DNA of 64,000 nt from the NCBI GenBank assembly GCA_052140165.1, contig JBKQUM010000103.1, forward strand, positions 19,854-83,853, given 5' to 3'. The notes under the pieces are model-generated. The model saw only the letters and a program-made list of their open reading frames with translations, was not told where the DNA came from and did not search any database. The DNA is from Bog-473 sp052140165. GTDB lineage: Bacteria; Actinomycetota; Acidimicrobiia; Acidimicrobiales; RAAP-2. Each line of letters begins with the position of its first letter. Position 1 is the first letter of the stretch. The position numbers were made by a program, and so were the translations under genes. Shown one piece after another: positions 8,841 through 17,862 of the stretch.

Positions 8841-10415
8841 TCAGTCGAGCATCGCCCCGGCGACGCGGGGTCCCGACTCCGCGTCGCCGGGGCCGTCGGC
8901 GGGCTCGTCCGCGGCGCCCACCTCCGCATGCGCCGCCGTCTGCGCCGGGGCGCGATCGGTCAGGAACAGGGTCGGGATGAAGGCGAGGAGGATCGTCGCG
9001 ATCGCCCACCAGAAGGTGTGGGCGAACGCGGTCGCCACCGAGTCCGCGACCCGGGGCGGCAGCTTGACGGTGGAGCTGATGACACCCGCACTCCCCCCGG
9101 CCTTGGCGGCAGCCGGCCCGAGGTTGGCCACGATCTGTCGCTCCAGCACCACTGCGAAGAGCGCCGTGGCCACCGAGCCCCCCACCTGGCGGACGATGTT
9201 CATGGTGGTGCTGGCCTTGGGTATCTCGGCGTGGCTGAGGTCGAAATAGGCGGCGGCGGTCACGGGCATCATGGTGAGACCGAGCCCGAGGCCGCGCACG
9301 AAGAGTGTGACGGCGAGGAGTGCCTCGCTGGTCGAGGTCGTGACGAAGGCGAACGGGATCGTGGCCACCGCCATGAGCAGGACGCCGAACGGGACGATAC
9401 GGCGGGGTCCGAACCGGTCGGTGATGTTGCCGGCCCAGCGCATGATGCAGGCGGCGCCGATCCCCTGCGGAGCCATGAGCAACCCCGCCACCCAGGCCTC
9501 CTGGCCGCGGGCGATCTGGTAGTAGAGCGGCAGCAGGAACATGGAGCCGAACAGGGTGGCGCCCAGCACGAAGATGCAGATGTTGGCGACGCTGAAGTTG
9601 CGGTCCTTGAACAGGTGCAGCTCGAGCAGTGGGTTCTTGATCCGCAGCGCGTGGAGGATGAACCCGGTCATCAGCGCGATGCCGATGACGAAGCTCACGA
9701 TCACTGACGTGCTGGTGAAGCTGCCCGTGGTGCCGACCTCCGCCAGGGAGAACACCAGGGCGGCCAGTCCGGGGGAGAGCAGGCAGAACCCGAGCGTGTC
9801 GAAGGCGGTGGGGAAGCGCTCGTCGGTGTCCCACTTGGGCAGCCAGCGCTGCGACAGCAGCAGCGTCACGATGCCGATCGGCAGGTTGATGTAGAAGATC
9901 CACCGCCAGCTGAAGTTCGACACGATGAGGCCGCCGATGACCGGCCCCAGGATCGGTCCGAGCACCATGGGCACTCCGATGATGCTCATGACCCGGCCCA
10001 TGCGCTGCGGGCCCGCGGCGCGGGCCAGGATCGACTGGCCGACCGGGAGCAGCATGCCGCCGCCGATGCCCTGGAGCACGCGGAACGCGATCAGCGAGTT
10101 GGCCGACCAGGCCACCCCGCACAGGCACGAGCCGACGATGAAGAGGCTGAGCGAGGTCATCCAGACCGACTTCGCCCCGAAACGGTCGACCGCCCACCCG
10201 GTGATGGGGATGACCACGGCCAGGGCCAGCAGGTAGCCGGTCGCCACCCACTGGATCGTGGTGACCGAGACGTGGAAGTCCCGTCCGAGCGTGGCCAGTG
10301 CCACCGCCACGATCGTGGTGTCGAGAATCGACATGATCGACCCCAGGACCACCACGGTGGAGGTCCGTCGGACCTCGGGAGTCAGGGTGAAGCCGGTGGC
10401 AGGGGAGCGTGGCAT
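8841..10415 (-). CDS. DHA2-family (EmrB/QacA-type) multidrug MFS transporter
   Basis: At 524 residues with about 14 hydrophobic segments, it fits the 14-TMS proton antiporter family. SIMSILDTTIVAVALATLG is the family's TM1 motif (charged D in the first helix), and GYLLALAVVIPITGW and LQGIGGGMLLPVGQ follow it in order. These exporters move lipophilic drugs or metabolites out across the inner membrane. A MarR-type gene is divergent, separated by 67 bases with facing promoters, the usual arrangement for a substrate-induced efflux pump. A methyltransferase gene follows in the same direction. Confidence 0.9.
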   Translation of the reverse strand: MPRSPATGFTLTPEVRRTSTVVVLGSIMSILDTTIVAVALATLGRDFHVSVTTIQWVATGYLLALAVVIPITGWAVDRFGAKSVWMTSLSLFIVGSCLCGVAWSANSLIAFRVLQGIGGGMLLPVGQSILARAAGPQRMGRVMSIIGVPMVLGPILGPVIGGLIVSNFSWRWIFYINLPIGIVTLLLSQRWLPKWDTDERFPTAFDTLGFCLLSPGLAALVFSLAEVGTTGSFTSTSVIVSFVIGIALMTGFILHALRIKNPLLELHLFKDRNFSVANICIFVLGATLFGSMFLLPLYYQIARGQEAWVAGLLMAPQGIGAACIMRWAGNITDRFGPRRIVPFGVLLMAVATIPFAFVTTSTSEALLAVTLFVRGLGLGLTMMPVTAAAYFDLSHAEIPKASTTMNIVRQVGGSVATALFAVVLERQIVANLGPAAAKAGGSAGVISSTVKLPPRVADSVATAFAHTFWWAIATILLAFIPTLFLTDRAPAQTAAHAEVGAADEPADGPGDAESGPRVAGAMLD

Positions 10416-10426
10416 CGGATTACTTA

Positions 10427-10454
10427 AGACTACTCAAAGGTCTGGAGTTGTCAA
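10427..10454 (-). promoter_or_regulatory. Promoter of the MFS exporter gene
   Basis: On the minus strand TTGACA (10454-10449, consensus -35) is followed after 16 bases by TAGTCT (10432-10427, -10). Transcription would begin around 10420, only a few bases before the ATG at 10415, leaving little or no leader. The -35 overlaps the -35 of the divergent marR promoter. Confidence 0.55.
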
Positions 10455-10476
10455 ATAGTTTCCTCGGTGCGACAAT
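10448..10476 (+). promoter_or_regulatory. Promoter of the marR-type gene
   Basis: TTGTCA (10448-10453) and GACAAT (10471-10476) are separated by 17 bases. Predicted initiation falls at about 10483, which is itself an ATG, so the transcript may be leaderless. TTGTC and GACAA also form an inverted repeat spanning the promoter. Confidence 0.5.
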
Positions 10477-10482
10477 TGGGAG

Positions 10483-10959
10483 ATGGGTATGGCCGAGGAG
10501 GCATTCGACCGGCTGCGCCGTGTCGCCTTCGAAGGTGAGCACGTGGAGCGGATGGCCGCGCTGGGCGTGCGGACGAAGCTCTCGCCCGGGGTCATCAAGA
10601 CGCTGATCCGGCTCTCCAAGGTTGACGGCGTCTCCATGGGTGACATGGCGCGGGGCATCGGGGTCGACCCTTCGTACATCACGGCGCTGGTCGACGACCT
10701 CGACGCGCGCGGCCTGGCCCGACGGGAGCCGGCGCCCGATGACCGGCGGGTCAAGATCATCGTCCTGACTGAGGCGGGCCGGGCGCTGGCGGCGCAGATC
10801 GACGCCGTCGTGTCGGTCCCGCCGGCGGCCTTTGCTGCGCTGACGCAGCCCGAACTGCGCCAATTGCGCGACCTGCTGGACAAGGTGCTGGCGGCGGCGG
10901 GCGAGGTGCCGGCGGGGTCGGGCGCGACCGGCGTCCCGGTGGGGACGGAGGCCTCGTAG
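10483..10959 (+). CDS. MarR-family transcriptional regulator
   Basis: The 158-residue protein is a winged-helix regulator. The recognition region reads MGDMARGIGVDPSYITALVDDLDARGLARREPAPDDRR in part, ending in the D-x-R wing typical of MarR proteins, followed by VLTEAGRAL and the C-terminal dimerisation helix. MarR proteins usually repress their own gene and an adjacent exporter until a phenolic or lipophilic ligand binds. Its divergent neighbour is a DHA2 exporter, which fits. Two starts are possible: ATG 10483, where the transcript may itself begin, and ATG 10489, which has GGGAG six bases upstream. Confidence 0.9.
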   Translation: MGMAEEAFDRLRRVAFEGEHVERMAALGVRTKLSPGVIKTLIRLSKVDGVSMGDMARGIGVDPSYITALVDDLDARGLARREPAPDDRRVKIIVLTEAGRALAAQIDAVVSVPPAAFAALTQPELRQLRDLLDKVLAAAGEVPAGSGATGVPVGTEAS

Positions 10960-11078
10960 GCGTCGGTCGCTTGTGGCAGCCGGTCGCCCGCTAGCGTCGT
11001 CCCGATGGTCCCGAGGGTGGAGTGGCGGCAGGGCCCGGGACATTTGGTTGCTCCAGGGCATGGGAATACGGGGTCGCC

Positions 11079-12020
11079 GTGCCGGCGGTGAGCGTGGAGC
11101 ACCTCTCCAAGTCCTACGGGGACACCGTCGCCGTGCGCGACGTGAGCTTCGAGGTGCACAAGGGCGAGGTGTTCGCCCTCCTCGGGCCGAACGGCGCAGG
11201 CAAGACCACGACGGTCGAGATCCTGGAGGGCTTCCGGGAACGGAGCGGCGGCCGGGTGCAGACGCTGGGCGTCGACCCCTCGGACCACAGCACCCAGCGC
11301 TGGCTGCGCACGCGCATCGGCGTGATCCTCCAGGAGCTCGCGGTCGAGCCCTACTACTCGGTCCGCCAGGTGCTCACCCGCAACGCCGGCTACTACCCCC
11401 ACCCGCGGCCCGTCGACGAGGTGATCGACTTGATCGGACTCTCGGAGAAGGCCGACGACCGGGTCAAGCGGCTCTCGGGCGGACAGCAGCGACGTCTCGA
11501 CGTGGGCCTCGGCATCATCGGCAACCCCGAGCTCCTGTTCCTCGACGAGCCGACGACCGGCCTCGATCCCTCCGGGCGGCGCGAGACCTGGGAACTGATC
11601 CGCCTCCTGGCGTCGGAGGGCACCACGGTGCTGTTGACGACGCACTACATGGACGAGGTGGAGGCGCTGGCCGACCGGGTGGCCGTCCTCTTCGGCCAGG
11701 AGATCGTCGCCAGCGGGACGCCCTCGTCCATCGGCGGGCGCGATCTCGGGGCGGTGACGATCCGCTTCCGCCTCCCCGAGGGGGTGACGGTGGACTCGCT
11801 GCCGGTGCCCGCAGAGCCCTCCGACGACGGCCGGGTCGAGATCCACACCGAGGACGAGGTCAGCGTCCTGCACGACCTGACCGGGTGGGCGCTCGAAGGC
11901 GGCCACCCGTTGCAGGGCCTGTCCGTCCTCCGCGTCTCCCTCGAGGACATCTATCTCGGTCTGACCCAGGAGCAGGCGGAGCGCCGGGCGGAACGATCGG
12001 ACCGGGAGGTACGGCGATGA
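11079..12020 (+). CDS. ABC-2-type exporter ATP-binding subunit
   Basis: 313 residues from the GTG at 11079 (GGGG just upstream; the encoded start VPAVSVEHLSKSYGD matches family N-termini). Walker A is GPNGAGKTT, the signature RLSGGQQRRLDVGLG, Walker B LLFLDEPTTGLDP and the switch His is in LLTTHYMDEVEAL. The C-terminal approximately 90 residues form the accessory domain found in drug and lipid exporter ATPases (DrrA/NodI-like). It overlaps the permease gene by 4 bases, so the two subunits are translationally coupled. Substrate is unknown; drug, lipid or polysaccharide precursors are all possible. Confidence 0.9.
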   Translation: MPAVSVEHLSKSYGDTVAVRDVSFEVHKGEVFALLGPNGAGKTTTVEILEGFRERSGGRVQTLGVDPSDHSTQRWLRTRIGVILQELAVEPYYSVRQVLTRNAGYYPHPRPVDEVIDLIGLSEKADDRVKRLSGGQQRRLDVGLGIIGNPELLFLDEPTTGLDPSGRRETWELIRLLASEGTTVLLTTHYMDEVEALADRVAVLFGQEIVASGTPSSIGGRDLGAVTIRFRLPEGVTVDSLPVPAEPSDDGRVEIHTEDEVSVLHDLTGWALEGGHPLQGLSVLRVSLEDIYLGLTQEQAERRAERSDREVRR

Positions 12021-12817
12021 GCACGACCGACACGCCCGTCAGGGGATCGTTCCGCGGGCTGAGCGACGTGCCGCTGGTGGCGCGGCAGGTGGGTTTCGAA
12101 CAGCTCTCGTTCTGGCTGAACCCGATCGGGGCCGTGCTGACGATCGGCTTCTCGCTGGCGTTCATCGTGATCTTCCTGTCCACGTCCCGTCATTCCACCG
12201 TGAACTACCTGCCCTTCAATCTCGGGCAGTACTACGTCCCGGCTTTCGCCGCCTACGGAGTCATGGCCGCCTGTTTCAACATCCTGGCCATCAGCATGGT
12301 CAATCGCCGCGAGATGGGTTTGCTCAAGCGGCTCCGTCTCAGCCCGCTCCCGACCTGGATGCTGCTGACCGCCATCTTCGTCAATTGGATGATCATCGCC
12401 CTCATCCAGGTCGTGCTCGTCCTCGTGCTGGGGCGCGTCGGCTACGGCGTGCACGGGCCACATGACATCGGGACCTTCCTCCTGCTGCTGGTCGTGGGCA
12501 TGTTCAGCTTCACCGCCATGGGGGTGGGCATCAGCACCGTGGTCCCCAATGCCGACGCCGCGGGCCCGATCGTGAGCTTGGTGTTCTTCATCCTGGTCGC
12601 GCTGTCGGGGCTCTACTTCCCGGTCAGGGCTGGTTCTGGGCTGGCGACGTTCACCGACTTCTTCCCGATCCGGCACCTCATCCTGGGCATGGTCGACACG
12701 TTCAACGGCATCCCGGGCACGTCGCCGTGGAACGACATCCTGGTCATCGCGATCTGGGGTGCCGTGGGTGTCTTCGTCAGCCTCCGGCGCTGGGACTGGT
12801 CGCCGAAGCGGGGATGA
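12017..12817 (+). CDS. ABC-2-type exporter permease subunit
   Basis: 266 residues with six hydrophobic segments. NRREMGLLKRLRLSPLPTWML is in part the cytoplasmic coupling motif of ABC-2 permeases (a G-L-L-K-R-L-R core before TM3), and VALSGLYFPV is the family's TM5 region. It partners the ATPase encoded just upstream, with an ATGA overlap. The adjacent SDR gene is convergent, only nine bases away. Confidence 0.88.
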   Translation: MSTTDTPVRGSFRGLSDVPLVARQVGFEQLSFWLNPIGAVLTIGFSLAFIVIFLSTSRHSTVNYLPFNLGQYYVPAFAAYGVMAACFNILAISMVNRREMGLLKRLRLSPLPTWMLLTAIFVNWMIIALIQVVLVLVLGRVGYGVHGPHDIGTFLLLLVVGMFSFTAMGVGISTVVPNADAAGPIVSLVFFILVALSGLYFPVRAGSGLATFTDFFPIRHLILGMVDTFNGIPGTSPWNDILVIAIWGAVGVFVSLRRWDWSPKRG

Positions 12818-12826
12818 GCGACGGCG

Positions 12827-13573
12827 TCAGCAGGTCAGGCCGCCGTCGACCACGACGACCTGGCCGGTGATGTAGGTGTTGGCGGGGTCGGTGAGGAACA
12901 GCACCGTCCGGGCCACGTCCTCGGGCTCGCCGAGGCGGCCGAGCGGCGTGCGCCGGGTGATCTGGCCGAGCTGGTCCTCGTCGAGACCGTGGCTCATCTC
13001 CGTGCGCAGGTACCCCGGTGCGACGCTGTTCACGGTGATGCCACGCGAACCGAGCTCCCGGGCGAGGCCCCGGGTGAGCCCGTCGAGCGCCGCCTTGGTG
13101 GCGCCGTAGACGGACAGGCCGCGGTAGCCCGAGAGCCCGACGACCGAGGAGATGTTGACGATCGCGCCGGAGCGCCGGGCCAGCATCATCCGGCTCGCCG
13201 CCCGCGTCACGAAGACGGTGCCCTTGAGGTTGAGGTCCACCACCTGGTCGAGCGCGTCGTTCCCGAAGAGCCCCACGACACCCTCCCGCGCGACGCCCGC
13301 ATTGTTGACCAACACGTCGATGCGTCCCCAGCGGGCGGCCGCCTCCCTGACGAAGCCCTCGGCCTCGGCCGGGTCCGAGACGTCCGCGTCAGTGAAGTGG
13401 AAGAGCTCCTCGAGCTGCGTGTCGTCCTCCCAGTCCTCGACCGTGCCCGTCCTGGAGCGTGCGCAGGTCTCCACGCAGTAGCCGGCGCCGAGGAAGGCTG
13501 CCACCAGGCCGGCGCCGAGGCCCTTGCTCCCACCGGTGATCAGGGCGACCCGGGGGCCGTCGGGCGAGGTCAT
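12827..13573 (-). CDS. Short-chain dehydrogenase, FabG-like 3-oxoacyl-ACP reductase
   Basis: The 248-residue protein is a classical SDR. The cofactor motif is ALITGGSKGLGAGL, NNAGVAREG follows, and the catalytic residues are Ser in VNISSVVGLSG and the Tyr/Lys pair YGATK. The C-terminal PGYLRTEM and ITGQVVVVDGGLTC are typical of FabG. It overlaps the upstream AMP-ligase gene by four bases, and that gene overlaps the ACP gene. A role reducing a beta-ketoacyl group on this dedicated carrier is therefore likely but inferred. Confidence 0.9.
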   Translation of the reverse strand: MTSPDGPRVALITGGSKGLGAGLVAAFLGAGYCVETCARSRTGTVEDWEDDTQLEELFHFTDADVSDPAEAEGFVREAAARWGRIDVLVNNAGVAREGVVGLFGNDALDQVVDLNLKGTVFVTRAASRMMLARRSGAIVNISSVVGLSGYRGLSVYGATKAALDGLTRGLARELGSRGITVNSVAPGYLRTEMSHGLDEDQLGQITRRTPLGRLGEPEDVARTVLFLTDPANTYITGQVVVVDGGLTC

Positions 13574-14949
13574 GCCTCGACCTCCCGCACCGTCTTCCCA
13601 CCACGCGTTTCGATGGTGTCCACCAGGGTGACGCTGCGCGGGTGCCAGGCCCGCGGCAGGTCGGCCACGGCCGCCTGGACCTCGCGCCGGATCTGCTGCA
13701 CGTCGGCGGTGCCCGCTCCGCCCGCGGGCACGATGTCCACGGCGACGATGGCGCCGGTCAGCGCGCTGGGCCGGCCGAACACCCGTGCCAGAGCGACGCT
13801 GCCGAGCGCCGAGATCCGCTCCTCCACGGGCAGGGGGTGGACCTTCACGCCCCCGACGTTGATGACCTCGGACGTCCTGCCCCGGAACAGCACGCGCCCA
13901 CCGATGATCTCGACGAGGTCACCGGTCGGCCGCCACTCGCCGATTGCGGCTCGAGAGTCACCGCCGTCCGGTTCTCCCGCGTACCCCAGCATCCCGCCGC
14001 CGCCGCGCACCCACAGCTCACCATCCTCGACCCGCACGTTCGACGTGGGGGTCGATTCGCTGAAGAGGGCGCCGACCGCGATCCCGGGCAACCCGTCATT
14101 GACGGAGGTGATGGAGCCGAATTCGGTCGACGCGTACACCTGCGACACCCTGGCATCCGGGAACGCGGCTCTGAGCTCTTCGAGGAGTTCGGCCGGGCTG
14201 GCCTCGCCGCCCAGCGTCACCTGCTCCAGTCGGGGCAGCGCAACCGAGCGGCTGCGCGCCTCTGCGAGGAGGAAGCGCCAGAAGGTCGGCGTCGCGCTGA
14301 CGCAGGTCACCCCGTCGGCCACCAGGGCGTCCAGGCCGTCGCGGGGCTGGCGCGGGAAGGGCGCCACGAGGGTCGCTTGGCTGGCCACGACGTGGAGCAG
14401 GACCTGAATGCCGGCGAATTGATGCGGGCCGTAGGCCAGGAGCCACCGCTGCTCGGGCCGCGGCCGCATGCCGGCCACCGTCCGGGCCAGGACGCGCCAG
14501 TCGTGGCGGGCGGCCTTCGGCAGCCCGGTCGTCCCCGTGGTGCGGATCGTGACCGGTTGCGGTCCGCTCGCCACCTCCGGCTCACCGGCGCGCCCGGGTG
14601 CGAGGTCCTCCGGGTGCACGGCGTCGAGCGACCCGTCGAGGTCACGCCGCCGCGTGACGACCACCGAATGGCCCAGCGCCCGTGCCTGCTCGATCAGTTC
14701 GTGCCCAGCGGTGTCGGCCTGGTACTGGCAGGGCTCGGCACCCGCGAGGGCGGCGCCGGCCAGCAATCGGATGACCCAGGCGGCATCGGCCTCCACCAGG
14801 GCGAACCGCGTGATGCCGCGCCTGCGCAGGCCGGCCGCGATGTGCTGCGCGTCGCGCAGCAGCTCTCCGTACGTGGCGGAGCCCTCCGGCGTGACGACCG
14901 CCGTGCGATCCGGTGCATCGGCGGCGGCACCCTGCAGAAGGAGGATCAT
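13570..14949 (-). CDS. AMP-dependent acyl ligase (stand-alone adenylation enzyme)
   Basis: The 459-residue enzyme contains the full ANL core: A3 loop RTTGTTGLPKAA (about residue 145), A5 VYASTEFGS, A7 PTGDLV, A8 hinge RGRTSEVINVGGVKV and an A10 lysine in RGGKTVREV at the C-terminus. It starts at ATG 14949, overlapping the ACP stop by four bases. Coupling to a free-standing ACP suggests that it activates a carboxylic acid as the adenylate and loads it on that carrier, as FadD32-like or DltA-like enzymes do. It is shorter than FadD proteins (about 500-550), close to DltA-like size. The acid is unknown. Confidence 0.87.
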   Translation of the reverse strand: MILLLQGAAADAPDRTAVVTPEGSATYGELLRDAQHIAAGLRRRGITRFALVEADAAWVIRLLAGAALAGAEPCQYQADTAGHELIEQARALGHSVVVTRRRDLDGSLDAVHPEDLAPGRAGEPEVASGPQPVTIRTTGTTGLPKAARHDWRVLARTVAGMRPRPEQRWLLAYGPHQFAGIQVLLHVVASQATLVAPFPRQPRDGLDALVADGVTCVSATPTFWRFLLAEARSRSVALPRLEQVTLGGEASPAELLEELRAAFPDARVSQVYASTEFGSITSVNDGLPGIAVGALFSESTPTSNVRVEDGELWVRGGGGMLGYAGEPDGGDSRAAIGEWRPTGDLVEIIGGRVLFRGRTSEVINVGGVKVHPLPVEERISALGSVALARVFGRPSALTGAIVAVDIVPAGGAGTADVQQIRREVQAAVADLPRAWHPRSVTLVDTIETRGGKTVREVEA

Positions 14950-15197
14950 TCGGTGGTGACGGCGGCGTAGAACGCGACGATGTCCCCGACGCGCTCGGGC
15001 AGGTCGCCCCCCGCCGAGAAGGGGTCGGATCCGAATTCGTCCTCCAGCATGGCGGAGAGCTCCGCCGCCTCGAGGGAGTCGAGCCCGAGCCCGTCGCCCC
15101 ACAGGCCCGTCTCGTCGCCCCACCCTTCGGCGCCTTTGTCGGCGCGCTGGAGGAACTCGGCGATCACAGCTCGCGCCGTGTCCTGGTCCGTGGCCAT
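14946..15197 (-). CDS. Acyl carrier protein
   Basis: 83 acidic residues, with the phosphopantetheine attachment serine in LGLDSLEAAELSAMLEDEF (Ser near residue 41). A strong ribosome site, AAAGGAG, lies seven bases before the ATG at 15197. This is a dedicated carrier rather than the housekeeping fatty-acid ACP, because its neighbours are an AMP-ligase (4-base overlap) and an SDR in the same transcript and no KAS or FabD gene is near. A phosphopantetheinyl transferase must act from elsewhere in the genome. Confidence 0.9.
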   Translation of the reverse strand: MATDQDTARAVIAEFLQRADKGAEGWGDETGLWGDGLGLDSLEAAELSAMLEDEFGSDPFSAGGDLPERVGDIVAFYAAVTTE

Positions 15198-15238
15198 TCC
15201 TGTCTCCTTTCGCAATGGTGGTCTCTCGCTGCAGCGCG

Positions 15239-16081
15239 TCACGAGACCTTGGTGGCGGCGAGGATCCCGTAGCCGAGCGTCTCGTCCTGCCAGAAGGCCT
15301 CGAGAATGTGCGTTGCGGACACGAAGTCGTCGACGCCCTGGTGGCCCAGCAGATCCTGCAGGGCGCCCCGGTGCAGCGCGACGTTGACACGCCACGCCCC
15401 GAAGGTCGGCAGTGTCGGCACGCTGATGTCGGAGCTGTCGGTGACCGTCATCCCGAGCTCCTCCACGGTCGAGCTGTAGCCCTCGAGCGGCTCCATGTGC
15501 GCATCACCGAACGCCGCCCGGAGCGTGGCGAAGTCCGCCCTGCGGGCGCGGACCTCGGGGAAGGGAATGTCCCGTCTGCGGACGATGTCGCACAGGACGA
15601 GCCGCCCCCCCGGGGCGAGCACCCGGGCGCACTCGCTGAGCAGTGCCCTGCGGTCGCGCATCAGGTGCGAGGACTCCAGGACCCAGGCGACGTCGAACGC
15701 GCCGACCGGCAGACCGTTGTCGGTCCCGTCGCGCTGCTCGAACCGGGCACCGTCGAGTCCGAGCCCGGAGGCCAGCGCGCGGGCCGCCGCGACGCCGCCG
15801 GCACTCGTGGTGATGCCGAGCACCGTGGCGCCGAGGGAGGCTGCGAGGTCGCAGGCCTGACGGCCAGTCCCGCACCCGACGTCGAGCACCCGGTCACCGG
15901 CCCTGATACCCGCCCGCACGAGCATCTGGTCTGTCAGGGCGGCCGTCGCCAGCTCCAGGGGGGTCTCCGGAACTGCGAAGAACCCGTAGTGGAACTCCTC
16001 GCCCATGATGAGCCGCCATGCGCTGTGCACATGGTCGTAGTGCGCGGCGGGCTGATAATTGGTCGCAATCTCGGGGCCCAT
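15239..16081 (-). CDS. SAM-dependent methyltransferase (class I)
   Basis: 280 residues. VLDVGCGTGRQACDLA is motif I, AFDVAWVLESSHLM marks motif II/III, and LAPGGRLVLCDIVRR is the post-motif strand. The N-terminal MGEEFHYGFFAVPETPLE resembles sterol-, tocopherol- or polyketide C/O-methyltransferases that begin with a lid helix. The ATG at 16081 is preceded by AGGAG eight bases upstream; an earlier ATG at 16111 lacks this. It is first in the minus-strand group with ACP, AMP-ligase and SDR, so its substrate may be the ACP-bound acyl group or the final product. Confidence 0.82.
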   Translation of the reverse strand: MGPEIATNYQPAAHYDHVHSAWRLIMGEEFHYGFFAVPETPLELATAALTDQMLVRAGIRAGDRVLDVGCGTGRQACDLAASLGATVLGITTSAGGVAAARALASGLGLDGARFEQRDGTDNGLPVGAFDVAWVLESSHLMRDRRALLSECARVLAPGGRLVLCDIVRRRDIPFPEVRARRADFATLRAAFGDAHMEPLEGYSSTVEELGMTVTDSSDISVPTLPTFGAWRVNVALHRGALQDLLGHQGVDDFVSATHILEAFWQDETLGYGILAATKVS

Positions 16082-16203
16082 CGGCCGTTCTCCTGCCGGG
16101 AGGGACGTCATAGGTGCTCGCTCCGAGGGGAGCGTTCGGCCGTCAGGGGCCGTCGACAGGGTTCCCTTCTCCACCATCGACCAACGGACAAACGGAGTGA
16201 TGC

Positions 16204-16920
16204 TTGCGGCTCGTCTTGGCAATATGCATGCTCGTGCTCCCCTCACGCCTGAAGGGCTGGCTGGGGCGGAGGCTGCTCGGGTGGGACGTCCACCCGACTG
16301 CCTACATCGGCCGCAGCGTCATCCTGGTCGGCCGGCTGTCGATGGGCCCGGGGGCGAGCATCGGCCCCCTGAACGTGATCAAGGACCTGGAGGAGCTGCG
16401 TCTGGGCGAGGGTGCCAGCATCGCCACGAGAAACTGGATCATCGGGTTCCCGCGGTCGCGGGACCCCGCCTCCGACGTGTTCCCGCACTCGCCGGACCGC
16501 CGTCCCTCCCTCGTGATGGGGCGGCACGCGATGATCACCGTCGCCCACGAGATCGACTGCTCCGATCGCGTCGAGATCGGCGACTACAGCTCGCTCGCCG
16601 GGTTCGGGTGCACGATCCTGACCCACAGCCTCAATCTGGTCCGGGAACGCTTCGGGACGGGCTCGGTCGAGATCGGCGCCCACTCCGCCGTAATGTCGGG
16701 CTCCACGCTGCTCAGCGGGACGCGGGTGCCGCCGCGCTCCATCGTTTCCGCCGGCTCCGTGATCAACACGCCGTTGAGCGAGGAGCTGACGTTCTACAGC
16801 GGCAACCCCGCTGAGGCGGTGCGCAGCCTGCCCGAGTCCCTCGGCTTCTTCCACCGCGGGGAGGAGTCCGGTGTCGAATCGTCGCGCACCGCGCGCCCAG
16901 TAGAGGAGGTCAAGTCATGA
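16204..16920 (+). CDS. Hexapeptide-repeat (left-handed beta-helix) acyltransferase
   Basis: 238 residues with imperfect hexapeptide repeats throughout: YIGRSVILVGRLSMGPGASIG, in part, then VEIGDYSSLAGFGCTI and VEIGAHSAVMSGSTLLSG. The WcaF/colanic acid acetyltransferase group is similar in layout. The TTG start at 16204 has GGAG six bases upstream, and the encoded N-terminus is hydrophobic (LVLAICMLVLP). The stop overlaps the start of the next gene (ATGA). Divergent from the methyltransferase/ACP group by about 120 bases, it could transfer the ACP-made acyl chain or an acetyl group onto a sugar. Confidence 0.78.
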   Translation: MRLVLAICMLVLPSRLKGWLGRRLLGWDVHPTAYIGRSVILVGRLSMGPGASIGPLNVIKDLEELRLGEGASIATRNWIIGFPRSRDPASDVFPHSPDRRPSLVMGRHAMITVAHEIDCSDRVEIGDYSSLAGFGCTILTHSLNLVRERFGTGSVEIGAHSAVMSGSTLLSGTRVPPRSIVSAGSVINTPLSEELTFYSGNPAEAVRSLPESLGFFHRGEESGVESSRTARPVEEVKS

Positions 16921-17852
16921 CGCAGTCAGAAGCCCAGTGGACGTTCGAGAGTCCCGCCACGACGGGGGACGATTCCTCCGGTGTCTACGGTCTGCCGCTA
17001 CCCGTCGATCGAACGGCAGATGCGGCATCTCTCTATCTCGACGTGCTCAAGCGGAGCCTGACCGGTGCGCTGGCCGAGGACAACGACAGCATCCTCGGCG
17101 GCGTCCGCACTGCCGGCTCGACGGCGTGGAAGCGTCGGCTGGGCAACGTCGCCGGCCGGGCGGCGTCGCGTGCCGACGTCGAGATCGTCTACAAGAAGCC
17201 CTACGACCCGAAGCTCCGGGAGGTCGGCCGCGACTGGCCGTCGCGCGCCGAGTCCATGATCGGTCTGCGCCGCATGGACAACATCCAGCACTGCGTCCAG
17301 ACGGTCCTCGACGACAATGTGCCGGGTGACCTCATTGAGGCCGGCGTCTGGCGAGGAGGGGCGTGCATCTTCATGAAGGCGAACCTCATGGCGCGGGCGG
17401 ATAGCGCCCGTACCGTGTGGGTGGCCGACTCGTTCCAGGGCCTGCCGCCCCCGAACGCCAGCCTGTACCCCGCCGACACGGGCGATGACCTGCACACGCG
17501 TCCCGGCCTGAGCGTCGGTGCCGACCAGGTGCGCCACAACTTCGAGCGCTACGGGGCGCTGGACGACCGGGTGAAATTCCTGGTCGGGTGGTTCAAGGAC
17601 ACCCTGCCCACCGCACCGATCGAGGCGCTCTCGGTGATGCGCCTCGACGGCGACCTGTACGAGTCGACATGGCAGGCCATCGAGGCGCTGTACCCCAAGC
17701 TCTCGCCGGGTGGGTTCTGCATCATCGACGACTTCGGCAGCCACCAGTCGCAGGCCGGCCAGGCCGTGCTCGACTACCGCCGGACCCACGGGATCGACGA
17801 GGAGATCGTCGACATCGACGGCTTCGGCGCCTTCTGGCGCAAGAGGTCCTGA
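16917..17852 (+). CDS. TylF/macrocin-type sugar O-methyltransferase
   Basis: 311 residues. GDLIEAGVWRGGACIFM is the family's SAM motif, VWVADSFQGLPPP its second, and LDGDLYEST plus CIIDDFG are the Mg2+-binding acidic motifs typical of TylF and MycE O-methyltransferases. These methylate sugar hydroxyls on glycosides and glycans. Translationally coupled to the preceding acyltransferase, which suggests both decorate the same glycan. Convergent with the acetyltransferase gene that ends at 17863. Confidence 0.87.
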   Translation: MTQSEAQWTFESPATTGDDSSGVYGLPLPVDRTADAASLYLDVLKRSLTGALAEDNDSILGGVRTAGSTAWKRRLGNVAGRAASRADVEIVYKKPYDPKLREVGRDWPSRAESMIGLRRMDNIQHCVQTVLDDNVPGDLIEAGVWRGGACIFMKANLMARADSARTVWVADSFQGLPPPNASLYPADTGDDLHTRPGLSVGADQVRHNFERYGALDDRVKFLVGWFKDTLPTAPIEALSVMRLDGDLYESTWQAIEALYPKLSPGGFCIIDDFGSHQSQAGQAVLDYRRTHGIDEEIVDIDGFGAFWRKRS

Positions 17853-17862
17853 GCCCCGCGGC

